From the NCBI GenBank assembly GCA_030431165.1, contig JAUIJQ010000005.1:1-22439 (forward strand): a stretch of DNA of 22,439 nt, in the 5' to 3' direction. The notes beneath the pieces were generated by a model. It did no database searches and was not told the origin of the DNA. It saw nothing but the letters and a program-made list of their open reading frames with translations. Both the position numbers and the translations under genes were made by a program. The stretch is from Rhodothermia bacterium. Lineage in GTDB: Bacteria > Bacteroidota > Rhodothermia > Rhodothermales > JABDKH01. Positions 15,435-22,439 of the stretch are shown piece after piece (within the stretch, counting starts at the first letter, position 1; every line of letters begins with the position of its first letter).

Positions 15435-16187
15435 ATGCTGATCGCCGGCAACTGGAAAATGAACAAAACGCGGCCGGAGGCGGTCGCGCTTGCAGAAGAA
15501 ATCGTGTCGGGATATGGGCCGGTCGCGGGCGTTGATGTGGCCATCTGCCCGCCGGCACCCTGTCTTGATGCGGTGGGCGCCGTTGTTGGAAACTCCGGAA
15601 TCAAGGTTGGTGCCCAGAATGTCCATGCTGCGGAAGCAGGAGCCTACACTGGAGAGGTGTCCGCCGGCATGCTCCGGTCAGTTGGATGCCGATATGTCAT
15701 CGTCGGCCACTCAGAACGGCGTCAGTACTTTGGCGAGTCAGACGCTGATGTCAACGCAAAGGCTCGGCGCACGATCGAATATGGCATGGTGCCAATTGTT
15801 TGCGTAGGTGAACACCTTGAGCAGCGTGAAAGTGGGAAGGCCGAAGACGTTGTGCGGGCGCAGGTTCTGGGAGCGCTCGATGGAATCACCGTCGGAGATC
15901 CGACGGGCCTGGTCATCGCTTATGAACCGGTCTGGGCCATCGGAACCGGCGTTACGGCGTCACCCGGGCAGGCCCAGGAAATGCACGCGTTTATTCGGCA
16001 ACTGCTGATCGGTTCTCTCGGTGATGTTGGCTCCGGGATCGATATTCTGTACGGCGGCAGCATGAAGCCCAACAATGCATCCGAGTTGCTCTCGCAGGGC
16101 GATGTCAACGGTGGCCTGATTGGCGGAGCCAGCCTCGACGCTGCCTCTTTTGCGGCAATAATCGCTGCAGCGGTCGATCTCGCGTAG
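15435..16187 (+). CDS. tpiA: Triosephosphate isomerase
   Basis: This is a complete 250-aa TIM-barrel enzyme that interconverts dihydroxyacetone phosphate and glyceraldehyde 3-phosphate in glycolysis and gluconeogenesis. Catalytic residues are all present: Asn6 and Lys8 (G-N-W-K-M-N), His92 (V-G-H-S-E-R-R) and Glu164 (A-Y-E-P-V-W-A-I-G-T-G). The last motif runs into the flexible loop 6, and the phosphate-binding Y-G-G-S lies at 206-209. The ATG at 15435 is where TPI proteins begin; the frame stays open upstream inside the preceding lipoprotein gene, but that is a shadow. GGA sits six bases before the ATG. It converges on kynU with a gap of nine bases. Confidence 0.97.
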   Translation: MLIAGNWKMNKTRPEAVALAEEIVSGYGPVAGVDVAICPPAPCLDAVGAVVGNSGIKVGAQNVHAAEAGAYTGEVSAGMLRSVGCRYVIVGHSERRQYFGESDADVNAKARRTIEYGMVPIVCVGEHLEQRESGKAEDVVRAQVLGALDGITVGDPTGLVIAYEPVWAIGTGVTASPGQAQEMHAFIRQLLIGSLGDVGSGIDILYGGSMKPNNASELLSQGDVNGGLIGGASLDAASFAAIIAAAVDLA

Positions 16188-16196
16188 AACGACTGC

Positions 16197-17471
16197 TCAC
16201 GTCACGCTGTCACCTGAATCAGTCGGGTAGCGTTCGTAAATGCGTTCGTTGACGACGCGCTCGATACGTTCGACGGCACTGAAGATTTCTTCGAACCGGG
16301 TGTAGAGTGGCGCGATACCGAGTCTGAGATTGTCGGGCGAGCGGAAGTCGGGTAGCACGCCCATATCGTTGATCAGCGCAAGATCAATTCGGTATCCCTC
16401 CGGGTGACCAAGTGAAACGTGTGAACCGCGACGTTGCGGCACAAAAGGCGTATTGAACGAAAAGCCGAGTGGTTGGAGGCGGGCCCGCCAGAGTGCTTCG
16501 AGGTAGGCGATCTGGGCGACAGATTTTTTGCGGATGGCCTCGATTCCCACTTCGGCGACAACCTCAACGCCTGCAACAACTGCGGCGATCGCGAGCACCG
16601 ACGGTGTGCCGGTCAGGAAGCGGCGTATGCCTCCCGTCGGATCGTAGTCCAGCGCGAAGTCGAACGGCCGCTGTTGACTCATCCATCCCGAAATAGGGTT
16701 CTGCAGTCTGGCCTGAAGGGCCTCTCGCACGAACAGGAATGCCGGAGCACCCGGCCCGCCGTTGAGGTACTTGTAGGTGCAGCCAACCGCAAGATCCGCC
16801 CCCGAAGCGGCGAGATTAACCGGGACCGAGCCGACCGAATGACTCAGGTCCCATAGCGTCAGAGCCCCGTGTCGACGCGCGACCTGGTTGATGGCCTCGA
16901 TGTCGTAGACATATCCCGACTTGAATGCCGTGTGGGACAGTGTGACAAGGGCCGTGTCGTCGTCGATCAGATCAACGATTGCGTCAGCGGGTCCGTGGAC
17001 GCCGTCTGACGGGACGACAATAAACTCCAGTGCAGGATAGAACTTACGAAGTCCCTGCAGGACATATAGATCCGACGGGAAGTTAAGGTTGTCTGTGATG
17101 ATCTTGCGCCGCGGCTGTCCGAGCTGCACGGCTGCCGCCGCCAGCTTGAACAGGTTCACCGACGTCGAATCAGCGACAACAACCTCGCCGTTCCGGGCTC
17201 CGATGATGCCTCCTATGAGATCGCCAGCGACAAATGGAAGATCCATCCAGCCGCTATTCCACCCACGTATAAGCTGCGCCCCCCACTCATGACGGACGAG
17301 GTTTTCCAGCCGAGTCGGAGTTTCGACCGGAAGTCTGCCCAGCGAGTTTCCGTCGAGATAGATCAGGCCTGGATCGTCAACGACAAATCGGCTCCGGAGT
17401 ACCGAAAGCGCGTCGGCAGAATCAAGTTCGACCGCTTCGCTGCGCGTCAGGTGATACTCAGTGTCGGGCAT
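16197..17471 (-). CDS. kynU: Kynureninase
   Basis: The 424-aa product is a fold-type I PLP enzyme of the kynureninase family, which cleaves kynurenine (or 3-hydroxykynurenine) to anthranilate (or 3-hydroxyanthranilate) plus alanine. Signatures are Y-L-D-G-N-S-L-G (38-45), W-x-x-G-W-M-D-L-P (71-79), D-L-S-H-S-V-G (208-214), and the PLP lysine Lys234 in C-T-Y-K-Y-L-N-G-G-P-G (231-241). The late G-T-P-S-V-L block and the H-V-S-L-G-H block are also typical. Length is normal for the family. AGGGCGAG precedes the ATG at good spacing. The FmdB-like gene ends only eight bases upstream on the same strand, suggesting co-transcription; no other tryptophan catabolic gene is in the window. Confidence 0.93.
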   Translation of the reverse strand: MPDTEYHLTRSEAVELDSADALSVLRSRFVVDDPGLIYLDGNSLGRLPVETPTRLENLVRHEWGAQLIRGWNSGWMDLPFVAGDLIGGIIGARNGEVVVADSTSVNLFKLAAAAVQLGQPRRKIITDNLNFPSDLYVLQGLRKFYPALEFIVVPSDGVHGPADAIVDLIDDDTALVTLSHTAFKSGYVYDIEAINQVARRHGALTLWDLSHSVGSVPVNLAASGADLAVGCTYKYLNGGPGAPAFLFVREALQARLQNPISGWMSQQRPFDFALDYDPTGGIRRFLTGTPSVLAIAAVVAGVEVVAEVGIEAIRKKSVAQIAYLEALWRARLQPLGFSFNTPFVPQRRGSHVSLGHPEGYRIDLALINDMGVLPDFRSPDNLRLGIAPLYTRFEEIFSAVERIERVVNERIYERYPTDSGDSVT

Positions 17472-17479
17472 TGCTCGCC

Positions 17480-17767
17480 CTAGTCTGTGGAACCGGTGCT
17501 CTCAGACTTTGAAGAACCCGACGAGGAGTCAGTCGACGATTTTGGCTTTTCGCCGCCAGACGAGTCGCCAGACGGGGGAGAGCTCTGCTTGCGCGCATAG
17601 TCCGTCAGGTAGAATCCGCTGCCCTTGAAGATAAGGCCGGTGCCCCCTGCAATGACGCGCGTCACCTCCTGGCCGGTGGTCGGGCACGTGGTAAGCGCGT
17701 CATCTTTGATGCTCTGCTCGATTTCGAACGTGGAGCCGTCTTCCCGGCGGTAAACGTACGTTGGCAT
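17480..17767 (-). CDS. FmdB-like small protein with degenerate zinc ribbon
   Basis: The 95-aa product starts M-P-T-Y-V-Y-R and contains V-I-A-G-G-T-G-L-I-F-K-G-S-G-F-Y-L-T-D-Y (38-57), which are hallmarks of the FmdB/CxxC_CxxC_SSSS regulatory-protein family. The family normally has two C-x2-C pairs that bind zinc. Here the first pair is replaced by R-R-E-D-G-S (7-12) and the second reads C-P-T-T-G, leaving Cys28 as the only cysteine, so zinc binding is very unlikely. The C-terminal ~35 residues are a Ser/Gly/Lys-rich disordered tail, usual for the family. The frame is open upstream to 17920, but homology starts at 17767. Function in this family is generally unproven. Confidence 0.85.
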   Translation of the reverse strand: MPTYVYRREDGSTFEIEQSIKDDALTTCPTTGQEVTRVIAGGTGLIFKGSGFYLTDYARKQSSPPSGDSSGGEKPKSSTDSSSGSSKSESTGSTD

Positions 17768-17861
17768 TACGATGAACGATGTACGGACAAGGATCGAGAG
17801 TCGCTTTTTCGACGCAAGCCAGATATTGTTCCGAACGGGACGTTGGCCGACTTCTTTTCGG

Positions 17862-18386
17862 CTACCGGCTTTGTGTAGCCAATTGGAACGCTGCGTCTGC
17901 GAATTCCGGCCGGGCTGCAATGTGGCCGCGGTTGGCGCGTGTGGGGTAGACGCGGTTTGTCAACAGCACCGCAAAGACGCGTGAATCGGGATCGATCCAC
18001 AGCGACGTGCCGGTGAAGCCGGTGTGGCCGTAACTCTTTGCGCCAAAAAGGGCGCCCGCACTTGTATATCCTTCCAGCGACTTGAAGTCCCATCCGAGGC
18101 CTCGCTCTCCCGGCGGAAACAGGTCGCGGTCTACGAACAGGCTGATCGTTTCCGGACGCAGGAACTGAGTCCCCTCAAGCCGCCCACGATTGACAAGCAT
18201 TGTTGCAAATCGCGACAGGTCGTAAGCGGTTGAAAAGAGACCGGCGTGGCCCGCTGTCCCACCCATGATAAACGCATTCTCGTCGTGGACCACACCCTGC
18301 ACCAGCCGCCGCCGGAAGGTCGAGTCAATCTCGGTTGGTACAGCGAGGTTGTCGAACGTTGTACCGCGAAAGCCGCTATCCATCAT
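17862..18386 (-). pseudogene. Serine hydrolase (beta-lactamase family), C-terminal part after frameshift
   Basis: This 174-codon frame continues the serine hydrolase of 18383-19072 in another reading frame. It contains the C-terminal half of the beta-lactamase/CubicO-type domain, including M-G-G-T-A-G-H-A-G-L-F-S and the third active-site motif G-H-T-G-F-T-G. Family-like sequence (V-V-E-Q-V-S-G-R-S-L, then V-F-E-P-L-G-M-M) runs upstream of the ATG at 18386 in this frame as far as about 18470, so the ATG is an internal methionine and not a genuine start. The ATGA overlap with the preceding frame looks like coupling but is coincidental. On its own this piece lacks the S-x-x-K nucleophile and cannot be active. 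Confidence 0.75.
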
Positions 18387-19072
18387 GCCGAGCGGTTCGA
18401 ATACCTCTTCGCGTGCAAAATCCGCAAGGCTCCGTCCAGAGACCTGCTCAACGACATCGGTCGGAAGCCAGGCATCGGCGGCGACTCAGAGTAGCGTTCA
18501 TCGCCTCCGGGCGGGTAGTACAGTGAATCTCCGAGAACGCCGTTGATCACCGTGTCGCGATTCGGCTCGGGAAACATGTAGAAGCGGTGGAACGGCGTGA
18601 GCCCGCCGCGATGTCGCAGGAGCTGTCGGATTGTAACGTCGCCTTTTCCGTTTTCCGCGAACGCAGGCAGATACGCGGCGACTCGCTCGTCGAGGTCAAT
18701 CTCGCCACGCTCATGCAGGATCATGATTGATGTCGTCGTCGCGACGACTTTGGTAAGCGAGGCAAGGTCAAACAGCGATCGGTCTGAGACGGCGGTCGAA
18801 TCGCTGTACGTGTGCGTGCCGTAACCGTGCGACTTGAGTAGACCCCGCTCAGTCCCGACGGCGACTGCGGCGGCGGGAAATCGACGAAGTTCGATCGACG
18901 CTGTGATGAGTGAATCGACGGCATCGCAACAATACCTTCCCGACGGCTCGCCTGGCCCCGGAGCAGACTGAGACTGTCCGCAGCCGGCGGCGATCGCCAC
19001 GAGTGCGGGCAGAAGAAGGGAAAAAAGCCGACCGTGCCGCATTCCGCGGTCGTTCGTGTGTACGTGCTGCAT
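18383..19072 (-). pseudogene. Serine hydrolase (beta-lactamase family) lipoprotein, N-terminal part
   Basis: This frame carries a lipoprotein signal (basic start M-R-H-G-R, then hydrophobic to A-A-G-C) and the N-terminal half of a PF00144-type serine hydrolase with the nucleophile motif S-L-T-K in L-A-S-L-T-K-V-V-A-T-T. Family similarity holds to P-P-G-G-D-E-R-Y-S, exactly where the Y-x-N motif is expected, and then becomes unrelated sequence ending at 18383. The true continuation is in another frame, so a net -1 or +2 shift occurred between about 18455 and 18487. Such proteins are D-Ala-D-Ala peptidase- or esterase-like enzymes in the periplasm. The start is either ATG 19072 or ATG 19087; each has its own GGAGGA, within a 15-bp repeat. 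Real inactivation and sequencing error cannot be told apart here. Confidence 0.78.
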
Positions 19073-19104
19073 GCGTACGTCCTCCATTCGTACGTCCTCC
19101 GACG
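19060..19104 (-). repeat. 15-bp tandem repeat x3 carrying duplicated SD and ATG
   Basis: On the plus strand the units are GTACGTGCTGCATGC (19060-19074), GTACGTCCTCCATTC (19075-19089) and GTACGTCCTCCGACG (19090-19104). Read on the minus strand, the array yields GGAGGA at 19100-19095 followed by ATG at 19087, then GGAGGA at 19085-19080 followed by ATG at 19072, each with seven bases between. The two starts are in the same frame and lie upstream of the serine hydrolase signal peptide. The frame through the array encodes E-D-V-R-M twice. Confidence 0.85.
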
Positions 19105-19236
19105 AATCGTCTACAATCCCAATCGCCATCGGGATCCAACGATCGGATGCAACGGTCGGGTCCCTCGGAGAGATTCTACGAGCGGCCCTCTGCGGATGGG
19201 CTCTGCGGAATGCCCCGGCGCCGCAACCACGGCTTT

Positions 19237-21612
19237 TTAGTTGGCAACGCGTGGTGCGCCATGCATCATGTGACGCTGTACCATCTCCAGCAGGTCCTCC
19301 TTACGGAAAGGCTTTGACAGGTAATCATCAAAGCCGTGTGTAAGGAACTGGCTTCGGTCGCCCGGCAGCGCGTACGCGGTGACGGCGAGGAAAGGCACCT
19401 TCTCAAAGTTGCCGGTTGCGCGCAGTTCGCGCATGACCTGAACGCCGTCTCGTTCGTCTCCGAGACTGATGTCCATAAGGACCAGGTCGAACTTATCGGA
19501 TCGACCAATGCGCAGTGCCGCCGATGGCGTAGCGGCATCGACGAGGTCATACTGGTCTGACAGGATGCGTTTCAGCAGCAGCCTTGTGTCGGCGTTGTCT
19601 TCCACGAGCAGAATGCGGCGCCGTCCGGAGGCGACACTGGGCCGACGGTCTGGCTGCCGCGGCGCGAGGGCTTCCCTGATCTTGCCTGACGGCTCCGACT
19701 TTGGAAGCCTGACCGTGAACGTTGTGCCTACGCCCTTTTCGCTTGACGCGGTGACAGCGCCGCCGTGGAGCTCTACGAGTCGACGCGTAATCGCCAACCC
19801 AAGCCCTGAACCTTCATGCGTACGCGACAGGCCGGTTGACTCCTGCTTGAACTCATCAAATATGTGGGGCAGGAATTCGGCCGACACGCCAACGCCGGTG
19901 TCGCGGACCTCGACGAACACGTCGAGATCGGACATGCCGACCGTGACATACACGCCACCTTCGTCAGTGAACTTGAGGGCGTTTGTGACAAGGTTGTTGA
20001 GGATGCGGTAGAGGCAGCGCTTGTCGACTTCGGCGAAAACCGGTTCATCGGGAAGTGAACACGTAAGCTTCAGTTGTTTGACCTGCGCGAGTGGCTCGAT
20101 CAGCTTAACGGAATCCCAAACCTCCTGGCTCAGGTTCACTACTTCCAGCTGCATGTCCAGTGCGTTAGCCTCGAGCTGCGCAAGATCGAGGACCGAGTTC
20201 AGCGTGTTCAACAGACGCGTACCGGCCTCCTGAATGAACGTGATCATCTCGTGATGTTCTTCGCCCACCTCATGCCTCAGCACCTGGGCGAACCCAAGGA
20301 TTCCCGTCAGCGGCGTGCGAATTTCGTGGCTCATGTTGGCCAGAAAGCTGTCCTTCAGCCGCGCCATCTTCTCTGCCGTGTCGCGGGCATCGACAAGTTG
20401 CTGCTGGTATTGCTTGACATCAGTGACGTCGCTGACGTTAAACAGCGTCCCCTCAATACCGGGCAGATCATTCAAAACGCGACCGCGAAGAGCGAGATAG
20501 CGCCAGTCGCCGCCGCTGTGTCGGCAGCGCAGTTCAATCGAGATCACGTGATCGCGCTCCCCGCTACAATCGGCATCCCGGGCACCAACGGCGCAGGCGA
20601 AGATCGGTCTGTCTTCAGGGTGAACAAGTGCGGAGAAATCCGTCCCGATCAGCCGTTGCGGGTCAAGGCCCAACATGTTGCGGAGTGGAGGCGAGACATA
20701 CTGGAGCTCGCCACTGCTGTCGATGACAAGTACCACGTCGGTTGCTTGTTCGACGACGGCCCGGAACCGGCTTTCACTTAGTCGAAGTGCTTTTTCTGCC
20801 CGCCCTCGCTCGGCTACTTCGATCTGTAGTTCTTCGGAGTGGTGCGCGAGGGTCGCGTTCGCGCTTTCCAGGGAGGCATACGCTGTTTGCAGCGATCCGA
20901 CCATGATATTGAAGGTCTTGGCCAATTCACCGACCTCGGTCCGCGCGTTCGACTTAACGCGTACCGCAAAGTCACCGTCAGACACTTTGTTTGCCGCGCC
21001 GACCATCTGGCGCAGTGGCTCCGTAATCACGTAGCTGATCGCGTACACGCCGGCCAACCCAAACAGGAAGACGAGTAGCGACGCGTACATGATGAGCGAC
21101 TGGCTCGAGCGAACAACCGCGTTCAGCCCTTCAAGCGAATATCCGATGACAACCGATCCAGCGGAGTTGTCACGAGGACCGATGTCGCGCCGAGCCGTGT
21201 ACAGTTCAGCTCCGGTCGCAAATCCCGAGGGGCTTTGCGCCTGATCGATCGGATCGTACGCGAGTGCGGCGCGCGCGATTCCGGCAATGCGTTGTCCGTC
21301 AATACCGTCAACCTGGACGAAGTCGACTCCGGGAATCGCGACGACGGCGGCGAGTACATCTGAGACGTCGGAACTGTCGGATCGCGCGACCGCTGATGCC
21401 AGCGCGTTTGCTGCCATCTCGGCGACGGCGCCTGTTGTCAGCGCAGCAGCTTCCTCTGCCTGACTCCGCTGCTGTGCAGGGAAGAAGAGCAGAATGAAGG
21501 TTGCGATGACCCCCATCAGCACCGTGGTGAATAGCGCCAGGCGACCGCGGATTGACTGCCACGGTCGGAGGGATGGTGTCACTGTTGGCTGACTCTGGGT
21601 ACCGCTTGACAT
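19237..21612 (-). CDS. Hybrid sensor histidine kinase with PAS and receiver domains
   Basis: The 791-aa product has a membrane helix (~24-46), a periplasmic sensor domain (~47-170), a second helix (~173-196), HAMP (~197-250) and a coiled coil (~245-285). A PAS domain with a PAC-like end follows (~286-400), then HisKA with His429 in N-M-S-H-E-I-R-T-P, and HATPase with the N box N-N-L-V-T-N-A, D-T-G-V-G (571-575) and G-S-G-L-G-L (601-606). A C-terminal receiver has the acidic pair Glu671-Asp672, phosphoacceptor Asp714, Thr745 and Lys767, so both phosphorelay sites look intact. No output domain or partner regulator is adjacent. The frame is open to 21915, but ATG 21612 gives a normal short cytoplasmic N-terminus; no Shine-Dalgarno supports it strongly. 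It is divergent from an MFS gene, 181 bases apart. Confidence 0.92.
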   Translation of the reverse strand: MSSGTQSQPTVTPSLRPWQSIRGRLALFTTVLMGVIATFILLFFPAQQRSQAEEAAALTTGAVAEMAANALASAVARSDSSDVSDVLAAVVAIPGVDFVQVDGIDGQRIAGIARAALAYDPIDQAQSPSGFATGAELYTARRDIGPRDNSAGSVVIGYSLEGLNAVVRSSQSLIMYASLLVFLFGLAGVYAISYVITEPLRQMVGAANKVSDGDFAVRVKSNARTEVGELAKTFNIMVGSLQTAYASLESANATLAHHSEELQIEVAERGRAEKALRLSESRFRAVVEQATDVVLVIDSSGELQYVSPPLRNMLGLDPQRLIGTDFSALVHPEDRPIFACAVGARDADCSGERDHVISIELRCRHSGGDWRYLALRGRVLNDLPGIEGTLFNVSDVTDVKQYQQQLVDARDTAEKMARLKDSFLANMSHEIRTPLTGILGFAQVLRHEVGEEHHEMITFIQEAGTRLLNTLNSVLDLAQLEANALDMQLEVVNLSQEVWDSVKLIEPLAQVKQLKLTCSLPDEPVFAEVDKRCLYRILNNLVTNALKFTDEGGVYVTVGMSDLDVFVEVRDTGVGVSAEFLPHIFDEFKQESTGLSRTHEGSGLGLAITRRLVELHGGAVTASSEKGVGTTFTVRLPKSEPSGKIREALAPRQPDRRPSVASGRRRILLVEDNADTRLLLKRILSDQYDLVDAATPSAALRIGRSDKFDLVLMDISLGDERDGVQVMRELRATGNFEKVPFLAVTAYALPGDRSQFLTHGFDDYLSKPFRKEDLLEMVQRHMMHGAPRVAN

Positions 21613-21793
21613 GCGGAAAGCTTGAGCGCTTGTTTGTCTCGTGTGCGGCAACCGATTAGCGCGATTGCGGCTGACTAGGTATCGGCCGGCTCCGATGGCA
21701 GTTAACGATCGGTTGGCTCGCCAGACATCCGCCACAAACCGGCAACCTGCCCTTGTTTCGCGCATATACCCGGCCCCCAAAGCTTGCCGTTCA

Positions 21794-22439
21794 GTGACCG
21801 ACCCTACTTCCGCCGCGCCGTCGAAACCGCAAGGAACCGTCGCGGGTGCTCTGTTTCTGGCCGTTCTTACGGCTGCGCTCGATATCGCGATGGTAATCCC
21901 CGCCATCCCGGTCATCGGAGAGTCGTTTGGGCTTACGGCACGCGGCGTTGCTTGGGTTTACGCGGTATTCACATTGAGCAACCTTGCCGGTGTCCCCATC
22001 ATGGGGTGGCTCGCTGACAATTTTGGCCGGCGACTGGTGCTGCTGTCAGATATCGCGCTCTTCATCGCGGGCGCCGTTGTGGTGGCCCTTGCGCCGAACT
22101 ACGGTGTCCTGCTGGTTGGGCGGGGCATCCAGGGGATGGCTGCTGCAGGCATCTTTCCGGTTGTCGCATCGATTGTGGGCGACATCTACCCCGGTCGGCT
22201 CCGTGGGCGCGTGCTCGGCATGCTAGGGTCAGTTTTTGGCGTGGCGTTTATCGTTGGCCCGCCGCTGTCAGGTATTCTTCTTCAGACGAGCTGGCGCCTG
22301 GTGTTTGCACTTGTCGCGCCACTTGGCCTCCTTTCGATCCTGCTCATCCGATCGGTCGTTCCGCGATCGAGGCGTGACATCGTCCGGCCTTCGTTCGACG
22401 CCGCTGGATTGACGGCACTTGTCGGAATGGTCCTCGCGT
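21794..22439 (+). CDS. MFS transporter (drug-efflux type), 5' part
   Basis: The gene runs off the right edge; 215 residues are visible. They cover about six membrane helices of a major facilitator of the DHA drug:proton antiporter type. Visible signatures are the first-helix L-D-I-A-M-V-I-P-A-I-P (29-39), motif A in the 2-3 loop G-W-L-A-D-N-F-G-R-R (71-80), motif B-like R-G-I-Q-G in helix 4 (110-114), and motif C G-V-A-F-I-V-G-P-P-L-S-G in helix 5 (149-160), which marks antiporters. The start is GTG at 21794: there is no ATG in frame upstream, and this position leaves a normal ~17-residue cytoplasmic tail. No Shine-Dalgarno is evident. Substrate is unknown. Divergent to the hybrid kinase, though no regulatory link can be shown. 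Confidence 0.88.
   Translation, partial: MTDPTSAAPSKPQGTVAGALFLAVLTAALDIAMVIPAIPVIGESFGLTARGVAWVYAVFTLSNLAGVPIMGWLADNFGRRLVLLSDIALFIAGAVVVALAPNYGVLLVGRGIQGMAAAGIFPVVASIVGDIYPGRLRGRVLGMLGSVFGVAFIVGPPLSGILLQTSWRLVFALVAPLGLLSILLIRSVVPRSRRDIVRPSFDAAGLTALVGMVLA

Noticed and set aside
18383..18386. ATGA overlap suggesting two translationally coupled serine hydrolase genes
   Set aside because: Family-like sequence in the downstream frame extends well before this ATG, so the methionine is internal and the overlap is a by-product of a frameshift.
18388..18402. GGTTCGAAT-like string resembling a tRNA T-loop
   Set aside because: It lies in the coding region of the serine hydrolase and no acceptor, D or anticodon stems can be formed around it.

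Overview
The window is a gene-dense, high-GC bacterial chromosome segment. A PorV/PorQ-type outer-membrane protein, a TonB energy transducer, several Sec/lipoprotein signals, a fused alpha-beta E1 dehydrogenase and a lipoprotein with a thioredoxin fold point to a Gram-negative member of the FCB group. Rhodothermota/Balneolota-like Bacteroidota is my best guess; it is an inference from gene content, not from a phylogenetic marker. I see no rRNA, tRNA, CRISPR array, insertion sequence or prophage.

Layout, left to right. Bases 1-1.1 kb hold the 3' end of a DinB-family gene, an unrecognised 115-aa gene and a ~330-bp non-coding stretch with a strong hairpin. From 1.1 to 3.85 kb are a secreted PQQ-type sugar dehydrogenase lipoprotein and rsmB, separated by a seven-copy 13-bp tandem repeat. 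From 3.85 to 5.6 kb, on the minus strand, an rlmI-type rRNA methyltransferase overlaps by one base a stand-alone HslV-like Ntn hydrolase. From 5.7 to 8.8 kb, on the plus strand, lie porV-like, a family-2 glycosyltransferase and tonB. A catabolic-type threonine dehydratase (minus) overlaps the tonB end. From 9.9 to 16.2 kb, on the plus strand, lie a polyprenyl-phosphate sugar transferase, the E1 alpha-beta fusion four bases downstream, a BCP/PrxQ peroxiredoxin, a thioredoxin-fold lipoprotein lacking its CxxC, and tpiA. From 16.2 to 21.6 kb, on the minus strand, lie kynU, an FmdB-like protein with almost no cysteines left, a frameshifted serine hydrolase and a hybrid histidine kinase. A 5'-partial MFS transporter runs off the right end.

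Functionally the segment mixes housekeeping (two rRNA m5C methyltransferases, TPI, peroxiredoxin, kynureninase, threonine dehydratase, E1 dehydrogenase) with envelope functions (PorV, TonB, two enzymes of lipid-linked glycan synthesis, lipoproteins). I did not find a clear new multi-gene system. The most unusual signals are small: three short tandem-repeat loci (13 bp x7 upstream of rsmB; 15 bp x4 inside the glycosyltransferase tail; 15 bp x3 that duplicates a Shine-Dalgarno plus ATG cassette), an HslV-like peptidase with Ser in place of Thr1, and several family members that appear to have lost their defining residues.
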